Positions 1 through 11,700 of a stretch of 64,000 bases of DNA are shown in pieces. The DNA is from Terfezia claveryi (taxonomy: Eukaryota; Ascomycota; Pezizomycetes; Pezizales; Pezizaceae): NCBI GenBank assembly GCA_015179025.1, contig WHUX01000056.1, positions 62,001 to 126,000 of the forward strand. The letters run 5' to 3'. Position 1 is the stretch's first letter; every line of letters starts with the position of its first letter. Both the position numbers and the translations under genes were made by a program. The notes under the pieces are model-generated. The model was not told the origin of the DNA, did no database searches, and was given only the letters and a program-made list of their open reading frames with translations.

Positions 1-165
1 CGAGCATTAGAGTGAGTATTGGAGCGAGTATTAGAGCGAGTATTAGAGCGAGTATTAGAGCGAGTATTGGAGAGAGTATAAGAGAGAGTATTAGAGCGAG
101 TATTGGAGCGAGTATTAGAGCGAGTATTGGAGCGAGCATTAGAGCGAGTGTTAGAGCAATTGAAG
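1..165 (+). repeat. 12-bp tandem satellite (GAGCGAGTATTA type)
   Basis: About 13 head-to-tail copies of a 12-bp unit, consensus GAGCGAGTATTA with TATTG, GAGAGAG and GCATT variants, running in from the window edge and decaying after about position 165. The array is open in several frames and yields a Ser-Ile-Arg-Ala style translation, which I treat as an artefact of the period being a multiple of three. A mutated copy in inverted orientation lies at 21697-21891. Confidence 0.9.
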
Positions 166-644
166 CAGCGAGTGCATGTTCCATATATATATATTATACT
201 CAATATTTCTGTTTATATAATTATTAGCAAATACAATGACATTTCCGTTGCGTGCATATTCAATGGTTGTAATAGTGGCTATATACCTGGCTGGTGTTAG
301 AGCGTCGTACATGCAACTGGTGAGCGGGTGTGCATTGTAGAAGAGAGCGATTGTGGGCTATCCGTTAGCAATGCCAGACGTGGTACCTATAGCGTTGGGG
401 ACGAGCAACCCGTTCCATATTGCGTCTAGGAAGCAGGAGCATCTACAAAGCACGTGTTTTGCTTAACAGGCGCAGAAGCACCGTCCGAGTGCGTCCGAAC
501 ACTCACGTGCCGAGCGATTGGCATCCTGATCTTGAGTTTGTCTCCCATGTGTCCTGTACGTCCCATGCGTCCGAATGCACAGGACGCAAATAATTTTTTT
601 GGTGATGCATAGGATGCAAATAATATTTTTGATGATGAGGTATT
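166..644. other. Non-coding spacer, less AT-rich
   Basis: No gene supported. The stretch at about 300-580 is richer in GC and CpG than the flanking repeats and carries few RIP-type changes. Around 573-640 a motif of about 30 bp (GCACAGGACGCAAATAATTT and GCATAGGATGCAAATAATAT) is present twice in tandem, the second copy more AT-rich. The boundary with the gypsy-1 relic falls near 645, where the chromodomain-type reading is lost; no LTR is visible there. Confidence 0.5.
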
Positions 645-659
645 ACTGGTGGAATAGGG

Positions 660-2062
660 TAACCAAATCCTGTGCATTCTCCAAGTCCTCTATAGTTTGC
701 TAGATAGTCTCCTCATTCCTTACCCACTTGACCTTATACTGAACTTACCTATAGCACTTTCTAGAGTCCAGTACCTCCTCAACCTCCTACTCCTCTTCAC
801 CTACAATCACTATAGGAGGAAGTGGGGGGTGCTTTTACTTGGGGAGGAGATCATTAGTAGCTAGTTTGATCTCCAAGACATAAATGACTAAGTGGTATTT
901 AATGTCTCTAGGGAACTTCAACTGGTAGGCATGAGTACCCACATTCCTTAATATCTCATATGGCTCCAGGAACTTATAATTCAGCTCACAAAAAGGTCAT
1001 TCTATCTGGAAGTGCTGGCTGGAGAGCTACACCTTATCTCTGGCTAATACCTAAGTACTGGCAATCGTGAGTTATTAGTATACTTAGTTTGCCTAGCTTG
1101 TGCATATCTCAGCTTGGCTTTTAGGGTAGAGTGGAGCTCTACAATTATAGCTACGAACTCCTTAGCTGGAGGATGGACTCTTTACAGAATGCCAAAGTAT
1201 CCATGAATCAGGAGTACCAACTATAATTAGCTAGAAAGAGGGAGGTTTTCAAGGACTCTGAGAACTGGTTGTTTATGGTAAACTTATAGGTTGCCAATAA
1301 GGACACTCAATTATTCTGCTGGTAGTTGACATAAGCCTGCAGATATTGTTCTATAATAGCATTCATTCTTTATAACTGGCTATTAGTCTGAGGGTGGTAG
1401 ACTGTCGAGAGGCTTATCTTGATTCCCAAAAGCTCGTAGAATGCTTTTTAGAATTCCGAGGTGAACTGAGGCTCTCGATTAAATACAATAGATTTGGGGA
1501 GGCCATGATATTAGAACATATTAGTGGGATAGAGATTGGCTAGCTTTAGGTAGAGCAGGTATTCTGGCAAGGTATTATATACCTTATTTTTGTCAGCTGA
1601 TCTACTACTATTAGGATAGATTTAAATCCCAAGTCCTCTGGCAACTTAGTTACAAAGTCCATAGTTAGGTATTGCTAGGGTCGATCCAGGATCTTCAGAG
1701 GCTTCAAGGTTCCATAGGGAGCATGGCGTATAGGCTCTGATTATTTACAGGTATGGCAGTTCTGTATATACCTTTCTACGTCTTTTTACTAATCGATTTA
1801 GGTGTACTGCCTAGCTAGCAGCTCTAGTGTTTTAGTAACTCCAGGGTGGCCTGCTGCTGAGGTATCATAGTATTCCTTAATCAATTGTAGGTGCAGCTTT
1901 CCTTCTAACATAAAGAGCCATTCGAGGAAATAAAGAAGGCCCTTCTAGACAGTAATTCAGCTAGAGAGATCTTAGAGTAGTGGCACTGGCTGGAATCTAC
2001 TGTGCCAATTATATTCTTAACTAGAGAGTCCTCTGCATATGCTTACCATAGCTGTAGAAGTA
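660..2062 (-). pseudogene. Gypsy-1 integrase C-terminal half and chromodomain, broken
   Basis: Read on the minus strand, 660-830 gives a chromodomain-like segment (EEVLDSRK, then QYKVKWV, then EDLENAQDLV). Upstream, 860-1000 encodes an integrase C-terminal barrel segment (NYKFLEPYEILRN, then AYQLKFPRD if TAG is read as Gln) that matches the intact-looking equivalent in gypsy-2 near 29450-29600. Chromodomains on such integrases bind methylated histone H3 and bias insertion to heterochromatin; that role is family knowledge, not shown here. Many TAG stops make it non-functional. Confidence 0.75.
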
Positions 2063-2067
2063 GATTA

Positions 2068-2367
2068 TGTTAGAGGTGAGCTAGTAATTACAAAGATATC
2101 TATCGGTATATTGGTATTTGGGGCCTATAAGGGCACAATTACTAGGCTCAAGCCTAACTAGGCTAAAGGTGCGAAGCATATAACGAAGAATATAGACTGA
2201 TTCATTGGATAAAGTAAAGTAACCCAATAATACAAGACTTCACTTAAGTCTTAGAGAACAAGAGCTATATACAAGAAGTAGGTATATATATAGAAAAGTG
2301 GAGTTAACTGCAGGCTACCCACTATTAGGTAGTTGTCAGCCCAATCTGCATGAACTCAGCCATAATA
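2068..2367 (-). repeat. LTR of miniature element (left copy, 300 bp)
   Basis: Matches 3399-3698 end to end without net length change. Differences are mostly A/G and C/T. Preceded by target duplication GATTA. Confidence 0.88.
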
Positions 2368-2986
2368 TTACTCCCCTCTGCTAGAGGTCATCCTGACTGA
2401 CTAACTTTACTCATCCTACAATGATTGTATTTTGGTATCTTGAGATATCTGCTTAGCCCTTGGTGCTTGGGACTTCCACAGCCCTCACCAATCTTATGCA
2501 TACTCATGTATCTAGCCTGTGGCTATTCCAAAGTTGTATATAGACGCCTCCACAGTATTGCATAGTCTTGTAAGGTAGTTCATAAGGAAGAAGAAACTTA
2601 GTAGTGTTATGCCAATGCTTCATTATTAGACTGGGTATCTCAATATAAGGTGCAATATATATATAAATCATAAATCCAGAACATCTGAAGGATCTGCAGA
2701 TCCAAGGGAATCTTGATAAAGAAGGGTTATCCCATATGCTATTGCTATTAAAAATCTCTGTACAGCAAAACCCAGTAGGAAAAAGCCAACGTTACAGGAA
2801 AAGGTTCAATATATACTTTCCTAGCTATCCAACCTGACTTGCCAGTGCAAGGGGGGAGTCTTGTTCATTTGCATGCTTGAAGTACTTGTTCAGGTCTTTA
2901 GTACTCACAGTACTCATTTGGGTCTTCTCCCAAGGCAGGAAGGAGTTTTTAAGCTTATGAGGTTGAATGGGGCTTTTGAGCTTTGA

Positions 2987-3150
2987 GCTTGTTCGAGGCC
3001 TTATAGGCTTGTTTGGGGCTTTATAAACTCATTCGGGGCCTTATAGACTCGTTTGGGGCTTTATAGGCTCATTTGGGGCCGTATAGGCTTATTCAGGGCC
3101 TTATAGGCTTGTTTGGGACTTTATAGGCTCATTCGGGGCCTTATAAGCCT
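2987..3150. repeat. 20-bp tandem array, seven full units
   Basis: Units fall at 3001, 3021, 3041, 3061, 3081, 3101 and 3121, each 20 bp, with partial units at both ends. Two variants mostly alternate: TTATAGGCTTGTTTGGGGCT and TTATAGGCTCATTCGGGGCC, giving a 40-bp higher-order period. It sits inside the miniature LTR element. Confidence 0.9.
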
Positions 3151-3398
3151 GGCTAGGAGTATGTCGCTCAAGATCTAAGACTTAGCAGATCTGGAGATCT
3201 CAATATAGGATTTGTAGGTTATTTAGAACAAGCTAATAAGTATATACGAAGGGGAAATAATTATTTCCAACATCACTCATATAGCCAAATTATAGAGTGA
3301 CATGACTTTAGCTATTTTCAAGCTGTCTAATAGTGATGGTAGTGAGGGAGAGGTAATTAGACCTAGAATCACTGGTCTCTTTTATTAAAGTAAAGTAA

Positions 3399-3698
3399 TG
3401 TTAGGGGTGAGCTAGTAATCATAGAGATATCTATCAGTATATTGGTATTTGGGACCTGTAAGGGCACAATTACTAGGCTCGGGCCTAACTGGGCTAAAGG
3501 TGTGAAGCATATAGTGAAGAATATAGGTTAATTCATTTGATAAAGTAAAGTAACCTAGCAATACAAGACTTCGCTTGAGTTTTAAGGAACAAGAGCTATA
3601 TATAAGAAGTGGGCATATATATAGTTAAGCAGGGTTGACTTCAGGCCACCTACCATTGGGTAGTTGTCAGCTCGGTCTATATAAACTTAGCTATAATA
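3399..3698 (-). repeat. LTR of miniature element (right copy, 300 bp)
   Basis: Partner of 2068-2367; followed immediately by target duplication GATTA at 3699-3703. Confidence 0.88.
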
Positions 3699-3703
3699 GA
3701 TTA

Positions 3704-5560
3704 GCTTTAGCTTCAGCAAAGGTATTGGCTGCTAGGTCGAGATTTTCAGCTTCAATACTATCTAATTCGGATACTTCAGCCTTTCAGCTTCCCCTTTTGG
3801 AAGATCTCCTGATCTCATAGTTAATGCATCCAATTTGCTACTAGCCTTTCCAGAGTGGTATCTGATCTTGAAGTTAAACTAAGAGAGGAATTCTAACCAC
3901 CTAACCTGTCAGCGGTTTAGTAATTTAGTGGTTGTGAAGTACTCCAGGTTCTTATAGTCAGAGAGAACATTAATAATCCCCTTTACCAATTCTAGGTGTA
4001 GTCTCCATTCCTCGAATGCACTTATAATGGCCATTAATTTATTATCATAGATCTCATAATTATACTCTACCAGGAAGTACTTTTTAGAGAAATAGGCCAC
4101 TGAGTGGAGAATACCATTTACATGCTGGGATAAGATTCCAGCAGATATGTAGTTAGAGGTATCTGTTTCTATAATATACTCACTATTAGAATTGAAGTGG
4201 GCCAGAATCGGGGCTGAGCAGAAGGCTTCCTTAAGCTTCTTAAAGGTAGATTGGGCTTCTGGACCCCACTAGAAACATTGGCCCTTTTCTATACCCTTGG
4301 TCTTAGTTAATACTGTTAGTGGTACCATGATCTTCAAATATCCTAGAATAAACTAGCAATAAAAGTTAGCAAAACCTAGGAAGGCCTAAATATCCTTGAA
4401 ATTGGTGGAGATTTCCCATTTCTAAATTGCTACAACTTTGGCAGGATCTATTTTGATATCTTCTGTTATTATTATCAAGCCCAGATACTTCACCTCTTAA
4501 ACATAGAATTCACATTTTTTGGGCTTTAAGTACAACCCTGCTTGTTCCAACTTTTCTAGGACTTGTCAGACATAGATTTTGTACTCTACTAGAGTATTTG
4601 AAGAGATTAGGATATGGTCTAGGTAAGCTATATAAAACATATCCAAAAAGTCTCATAGAGTATTATTAATAAAGTGCTGGAAGGAGGTCAGGGTATTAGT
4701 TAGGCCAAAGGGCATTACATTTTACTTGAAATGGCTATATCATATCCGAAAGGCAGTTTTCCACTCCTCTCCCTTAGTGATCTATACTAGATTGTAAGCC
4801 CTTTTTAGATCTAATTTAGTGAACTACTTTGCTTTAGAAAGCCTAGCTAAAGTCTTCTGAATCAGGGGTAAGGGATACTTGTTTTTGATCATTGTCTTGT
4901 TCAGGCTATAATAATCAATACATAACTGAAGGAAGCTATCTGACTTCTGTATAAATAGCATGGGGACATCTACTAGAGAGGAGCTGTAGTGAATGAATCT
5001 CTAATTGAGGTTTTCCTCTAAGTACTTTTTTAGAGCTTCCAAATCTACTTAGGACATCCTATAGAGAGGTCTATAAGGGGGGGTCTTACCTTCTACCAGT
5101 GGGATTGTATGATTATATAGTCAGTAGGGGGCAAGTTTTTCTATAGCTTTTTCCAAGAACAGGTCAATAAATTCATAATATTTGTCTAGAACCATAGATT
5201 TCCACTCCTCCTTGGATCTCGTCTCATTGATCTCTAGATTTACCTCATATATAAAGAGAGCATATGCCTTCAGCTTATTCCTTCTAGTAAGGTAAGTGAA
5301 AGCCTCTACCCTAATAAAGCTAACATTTAGGGGTTTTGAGGGTGCAAGTGGAATAGAGGGAATATTAATATATATAGAATGGTATACCACCTGGGTTGGG
5401 TGAATTATTAGAGGTGGTAATACACACAGCCTAGTAATAGTAGCCTTTGAGTTTCCACAGTAGCTTTTACAGTAAGGGCTATTAAACTGCAGTGTATAAG
5501 GGCCAAAGCTAACCAATATATCATATATTCTAAGCTATAGGATTCTGAGGACAATTAGAT
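3704..5560 (-). pseudogene. Gypsy-1 reverse transcriptase and RNase H, broken
   Basis: RNase H is clearest at 3909-4100 on the minus strand: [18 protein letters not shown] followed by [10 protein letters not shown], the usual Ty3/gypsy pattern of a substrate-binding block and a DHKNLEYF motif, here with His changed to Tyr. The polymerase motif near 4600-4650 reads AYLDHILI, so the second catalytic Asp of YLDD has become His. The region 3704-3840 encodes the usual RNase H to integrase linker (SGDLPKGEAERLK), into which the miniature element inserted. TAG stops are frequent throughout. Confidence 0.8.
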
Positions 5561-7130
5561 ACTTAAGCTTTATAACGAATATAGAAAGACTTTCAGAGTG
5601 GTCTCTAATCTGGGTAGGAGTACAAGCGAGGTTGGTAATGGCTCCAGAAGAGATAGGTCAGCCATCAATGATATGGAGGAGGTGGAGGGTCTTGAGCTTA
5701 GAGGCAGGTATGGTATACTTACTGATAAAAGTCTAGTCAATAAAGGTAATACTTGAGGCTTCATAGTCTACAAAGGTAGGAGTAATGAGTATTTTACTAT
5801 TGAAAGATATCATAATAGGTACAATAAAGTAGTCACTAAAGCAGTGAGCCTCATCAACAGATATAGACAAAAAAGGAATAGAAAAAGTAAACAAGAACAA
5901 ATGACCTAATGCAGGTCTCTTACTAGTGTCAGTGACTAGGTAAGGGACAGGGCTTTTCCCAACTCATCTACTTCTATAATTCTAGCTGGGGTGTTGGAAA
6001 TAGTGTGGATGGCTAGGGAGTGGTTCTTGTAGAGGAGATATGCTATAATGAAGTGATCCCCTTTCCTACAGGTGATATATAACCTATTATTATGGCAACA
6101 TTTCCTCTTTTGTTGTGTTAAGTAGGGCCTTTCTGATGTTAAATCTATAGGGGTGGTACCACCAGCCACAAGGGATAGGTAGGCTAGCTTATTGGCTATA
6201 GCTTAGGTCTAAGGACTTGGGTTTTGGAGTTGCAATTGCTGTGTTTGGCTCTGAGGGTGCTGTACTCTTATAGGCTGATAGGTACTGGAGATGCTAGTGT
6301 GGGCTCTCAACCTAGCCAATTTTTGGTCTATCTTTGATATCTAATCAATATATTCATTAAGAGTCTTGATATTTAGAGATTGTAAGAGGGCCTTTTTGAG
6401 CTTAATATTGAGGCCTTTCTCGAATTGTTCCTACTTTACCCAATTATTCCACTTCACCTTTACTGCTAACCTCTAGAACTTAGCTACATATACTAAGAAG
6501 TCATATCCTCTCTGTTTTAGTTCTCGGAGAGCATGAGTTACCATACCTATAGGATCTAAGTCTCTAAAAGCACAGTCGAGGATTATAAATAAAGCAGTAA
6601 TATCAGGGAGGTTAAAGTAGTTATCAAACACATAAAGTTAGACCTGGTCCAAAGCTAGGCCCTCTAGTAGGCTGTATATATAGGCTAATCGCTGCTGAAT
6701 AGTAGAGAACTTTGTAGTATCCTTATTTAATTTGATCTTGATGGAATTTTTCTATCCTTTTAGGTGAGTTCTATCACCATTAAACTTTAGTGGAGTAGGG
6801 AGATCTTGGGTTTTAGGTACTTAGGATACTTGGGATACTGGGGCTGTTTGAAATCCAATTGTATTCAGGGCCCTATTTAGGGTCTAGATAGTTCTTCTTT
6901 TATTAACTAAGTCATTCTGGATAGTCCTAAGATTATTTTAGTAGGAGGTAAGGTTGGTCTAGTATAAGAGGAGGTCATTAATAAATATTGTAACTTCATT
7001 ATTAGCCCTAGTCTGTTTTTGTTGTCTTTCATATATAGCTGATTCTGGCCATTGATTTAATGCATCTGCAGCAAAGTAGATATCAATAATGGTCTAGTAA
7101 TAGCTATCAAAGTTGGCCTAGTTCATAGAG
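5561..7130 (-). pseudogene. Gypsy-1 Gag and protease, broken
   Basis: The minus strand of 6180-7130 gives a Retrotrans_gag-like region (PTPLKFNGDRTHL, later WNNWVK and EQFEKGLN), matching the gypsy-2 Gag at 23420-23990. At 5936-6169 a stretch with RLYITCRKGDHFIIA is a decayed CCHC knuckle; the following segment ending DELGKALSLT is shared with gypsy-2 near 24300. Protease remnants lie at 5560-5830. Interrupted by TAG codons; no function expected. Confidence 0.75.
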
Positions 7131-7740
7131 ATGGATAGGGCTTGCTAGGCCCGAAATCTAACTATAAGTACAGGAGTGGTATCTTAGGTAGATATTGAGC
7201 ATACTAGTTGATCAGAGTGATCCAATATAGTATAACGATGGCTCTAAGGACAAGGCAACTAAGGGGTATGCTAAGGCAAGAGCAAGACTAGGGTAATATA
7301 TATATATAAGAATGCTACATATGTAACTAGGGGCAAAGGCTAGGATGGAGGCAAGGGTGAAAGTAAAAGAGGTATACAGGAGTAGTAGGAGGCAGTAGGG
7401 CTACAGAGCTGTTCGATAGATCATGGCAAGATGAAAGGGTATACAAGGGAGGTACACCTTTATAGAGAGAAGCAAGGTCCTATATTAGGTATACAATATA
7501 TTAGATGGAGATCTAAACAGAGGGTGGAGAAATGAAGATATATATATATAATTCTATACCAAGGCCATGGAAGAAATAAACTTCCCGAGATTTCTATCTT
7601 AGAAGCTAAGATAATAATCACCTATGGATGATACTCGAACAAGCTTATTTGAGTGTCAAAAACAGCATGATACTTAAACAACCCTATTCAAGTGTCAAAT
7701 CAAGACTAAAAACATAGTTGTAATAATATTGAGCATTCTA
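7131..7740 (-). other. Gypsy-1 leader and 5' LTR remnant
   Basis: On the minus strand this stretch aligns with the plus-strand leader of gypsy-2 (22768-23210), for example the shared blocks AAGATAG, AGCTTATTTCTTC and ACAGCTC and a pyrimidine-rich run. At about 7625-7710 lie two imperfect hairpin units of the type GACACTCAAACAAGC...TGTTCGAGTGTC, also present twice in the gypsy-3 LTR at 30308-30376. The exact LTR end cannot be placed. Confidence 0.6.
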
Positions 7741-8799
7741 ACAAATAATAGAGGCCCTTTATATATATATAAGGTCTCTTTATAGTATTTACTATCCTAT
7801 AAACAATAATAACTATGGCTTTACTAAACTATACTAGTTTATTTTATGACTTAACAAGTCCGATAGCCAGTTGTTTATATATTATTGTATTTAGATAATA
7901 GTCCTTAAATAATGTAGTAAAGTAGTGGTATAAAGATACTAGACAATATAACTAGTATATAGTTTAGTAGAGACTAGAAACTAAAACTAAACCTCTATAT
8001 TATCCTAGTCTAGTTGATATTACCCTACTAGAGGCTTGTACTAACCCGACTATATATTATCAAGAATAGATAATTCTTATTAGAGTGGAATGGATAAAGA
8101 AGTCAAGGAATCTTTAGTAACTATATTCTAAGGTGCAATAGATATTATAAACCAAATATAGTTAGGATTAACTGATTAATAACCTGAGTTCATTTCAAAA
8201 TACTTGTAAGTTTGAAAGGGATATATAGTGGCAATAAGCAATCTAAATTAGACTAGATTAGGCTAGCTTTTCTTTTAGTTTAGTTAGCAACCTGCCTAAA
8301 TAGATCTTTGCTTTGAACCTACCAAACTAGTCTGGTACTACTAAACTACTCTTTATATCATCAATGAATTCCTTGAGCCTAAGTCTAATAATTAATATAT
8401 ACTCTTTTTGTAGCTAGCTCTTTAAAACAGCTAGTAGACTTACAATTTATTTAGAAACAAACTATCTTAATAAGTAGTACCAACTATTCAAATGAAAATG
8501 AGTAAACACAATTACAAACAATGATTTTTAGGATATAATACAGGTGTCAATAGATATAGTATAATATGATGGTGGTGTATACCTAGTTTGTAACTAAGCT
8601 TTTAAATTACCTAATACCTTTATGAATTATTTGAAGAAACAATATCGCAAACTCTAGTACTTATGAAAACAAACAGAGACTAGTATAAGCAATGAATAAT
8701 CAGATATAGTAGGGCAATCAATAGAGACAATACAGTTTAAAAATAACAATAACTTTTAGAATGAGTTGAGCCACCTCTTCTTCAATCTTTCTAACTTTA
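7741..8799. other. AT-rich sequence without recognisable gene
   Basis: Very AT-rich, saturated with stops in all frames. It probably includes the start of the Plavaka-like element that becomes readable near 9000, but I could not identify its terminal repeat or the N-terminal part of the transposase. Confidence 0.5.
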
Positions 8800-11700
8800 T
8801 ACTATAAAATAAAATAGAGCATTAGGAAGAATAATGAGAAGAAATTGCCTATAATAGTAGTGAGAATTCTGATTTGGTGGGTCAATAAACAGATATAATC
8901 ATTTCCACTAAGAATGCTTTGTATTTCTCTACTAATTATAAAGCAAATAAGGTTATTTTAGTATACCTTTCAATTGTATAAAGGCAACTAATATACAATT
9001 TCTTTTAACTTTTTCAAGATGCTCTAGATTTCAAACTTACAAGATTTCTATATGAAATACATGTGCCAAAGACTCAGATCAATATATTCTTTAAGGATAG
9101 CTTTTTTAGCCAATATTCAGATATACAAAGATATAGGATAAATGGCAGTTCAAGGTTCTTATTCTAATCTACTTTTAGCTTGTATTAGAAAATTGACTAA
9201 ATAGTTACAAATTTACTATAGAAGAATGAGTTCATAGAATTTAATTTGGCAAAAAATATAGAGTTCTGGTATTGGAATATTTTGGTATCATTAAAGTACT
9301 TACTACATAGGAAATTATTTGTAGTACACATATGCTAGGCCTTGGTTAGGAACTTTGATACATAGTAGGAGAAGGTTTATATAGAGATAAATACTATATT
9401 ATAGTAGTGGGATACATAAGTATACAATTGCTTATTAATAGCTTATTGGTATTATATTTGGTAATAATTTAGTTATTAATTTCAGATCTTAGATAACACT
9501 TCTAGTAGATACTATATTAGTTTCTATACTCTTTGTATCTGATACTACCTATCTAATAAACTTTTCTGGTAATGGAAAAGTATGACCCATATATATAAGC
9601 ATTGGTAATATCAAGTTAAGGTTTCAGAATAAACTTACATCTTATACTTGGAGACTAGTTACTTTACTATCTCATAGTCCCAAGTGAGTTAAAAAGATCC
9701 CTAGCTGGTCAGTAGAGAAATAGGAGTAAGAGGCAATTCAGGTTTTGTATGATCTACTTAGGTTTATCTTATATCCCTTATCTGATGCTATATAAGATAG
9801 GTAGAAAATAAAGTATATGAATAAGGTAATTAGGAAATATTATTTCTAAGTTGCTAGCTAGCTTGCAGACTATATAGAAAATACAATAATACATGGGATT
9901 TACACTACAAGGTATCCAATATATGAATGTTTTTAGAACCAACTAGGCTAGTTTTAGGAATATTCTATATATAATACTAAAAAATATTAGAAATACATTA
10001 ATAAATCAGATGCTATAAGTCTTTATAATAAGGGAGTAAAAGCTATCAAAAATACTCTATAGACCCTGCAAGGTATTGTCTTATAAAAAGTTATTTGATC
10101 AGATATTCTTTATACTATACTATTAGAAAACCTATAATATTTAATGGAATAGATTAAAAGGTTTTTGAAAAGCTATAATAGACTCCCTGCATTCAATAAT
10201 ATTTAGAGTTCACTATCTTATTATTCTAGTAATTATATTCTATGAAAATTATATAGCCTTTTGAATCAACTCTTTAGCAAAGAAATGTGATTAATTTTAA
10301 GAGTCACCTTAAGGATTTTAAAGTTTTTCTATACTGCTAGATGGATATACCATATCTAACAAGTACTCAAGAGTGAAATTTTAAGAAAGCAATTACTTGG
10401 GTATAATACTTAATTAATTTTGTACTCCTTTCAAGATATTAAAGTTATACTAATAGTACTATAAAATATATGAGGGAATATCTATAATGCTTCCATACTA
10501 TGAAGGATATTTTTTTAATATATGGAGCTAGTAAGGCTACAATAACCAGAGTGGATAATGTATTGAAAAAGCTAATAGAATAGAATTGGAGTTGAAATCT
10601 GTTAAGGAAGGCAAATAGATATACTGTAGTACAAAGGGCTTATATTGTAATGGAAGATAAAGAGAAATGAGTATACTTAGTGAATTAGATTCTGGTGGAA
10701 GATTCATATTTCAATTTTCCAAAGATTTATGTATTGATGCACTAGACTGATCAAATGTCCTACTATGGTAGCATGTCCTAATTTTTAATAGAGGTTTGCA
10801 AAACATTATATAAGTAATTAAAGGACATATACTATCAGAGTAATTATATTGATAGCATCTTACAAGTAATCATAGGTTATAGTAGATATTATAACTTCAC
10901 TGTAAGGGAATTAGAGATAGTAGTATAGGCAGAGGAGGGTACAGTATTTCAGAAGAGGTTAAAAGATATTATATATCCAAAATGAAGAAGTATAGAGCTA
11001 ATTGTAGAAAGTTAAAACAAGATTTTTATGATACTACAAGGCAAGTATTAGCTCAAAATAAAGAATAATCTATTAAGTATAGTGGATGAGTTCTTAGTTC
11101 TAGAGATTGAGAAGCATTTACATCAGTTTTTTGAGGACAATTTTTATGTGATAGTAGATTACCTACAATCAGATATAGAGAGGATTTTGTTAAATATAAA
11201 GATGCAAGGATATAATATAGTTGAAATTCTAGTACTAGACTATATTAGTATCAATAAAATAGGTAGTGAGACAGCATGAGAAGTAGCATAGTAACTAGTA
11301 GAGATTGTAGAAGGATAGCGAGAATTATAGAAGAGCAAGTATAATAAATAGATAAGTATAAGTATAGTGTAAGTTACTTAATTGATTACTATCTAAAGTA
11401 GTAGGTAAACGCCAGCCTTAAATATATGAATATAGAGTATAAATGAATATATAGTAACCTAACTTGAGAAGGAAGTAATAAAGAGAAATTTATAAGTAGA
11501 AAAGTTATATACATGTAATATTTAAGTAAAATAGTATAAGAAATATTGAGTATAGATATATAAACATGTAAGAGAAATAATATAGAGTAAGCTGCATGTA
11601 AGATATGATATAAATACTTATAATAGAACTAGATAGAAATAGATAGTAGAAGATATATCATAATAGTGAAACAAATAATGATATAGTTAATATAGATACT

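Larger units (their letters stand above)
2068..3698 (-). mobile_element. Miniature LTR element nested in gypsy-1
   Basis: Two direct repeats of exactly 300 bp (2068-2367 and 3399-3698) enclose 1031 bp with no coding capacity. LTRs start TGTTAG and end ATAATA, probably a CA end changed to TA. The insertion is bounded by a perfect 5-bp duplication, GATTA, at 2063-2067 and 3699-3703. The sequence next to the left LTR (TTACTCCCCTC) is the complement of a purine tract and closely matches the gypsy-5 tract at 61143, so the element is read as minus-strand and as a non-autonomous relative of gypsy-5. The inside carries a 20-bp tandem array. Confidence 0.88.
645..7740 (-). mobile_element. Gypsy-1: RIP-degraded chromodomain Ty3/gypsy relic
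   Basis: Minus-strand Ty3/gypsy element in normal domain order: 5' LTR remnant (about 7600-7740), leader (7130-7600), Gag (6180-7130), zinc knuckle (about 6060-6110), protease (5560-5830), reverse transcriptase (4320-5120), RNase H (3900-4110), integrase (about 830-2060) and chromodomain (660-830). Almost every domain is broken by in-frame TAG. Leader and Gag resemble gypsy-2 at 22768-24330, so the two are relatives. The pol region is split by the miniature LTR element at 2068-3698. The 3' LTR appears to be missing. Confidence 0.85.

Noticed and set aside
12..300. Two plus-strand ORFs rich in Ser-Ile-Arg-Ala or Glu-Arg-Val-Leu repeats
   Set aside because: They are translations of the 12-bp satellite, whose period keeps all frames open.
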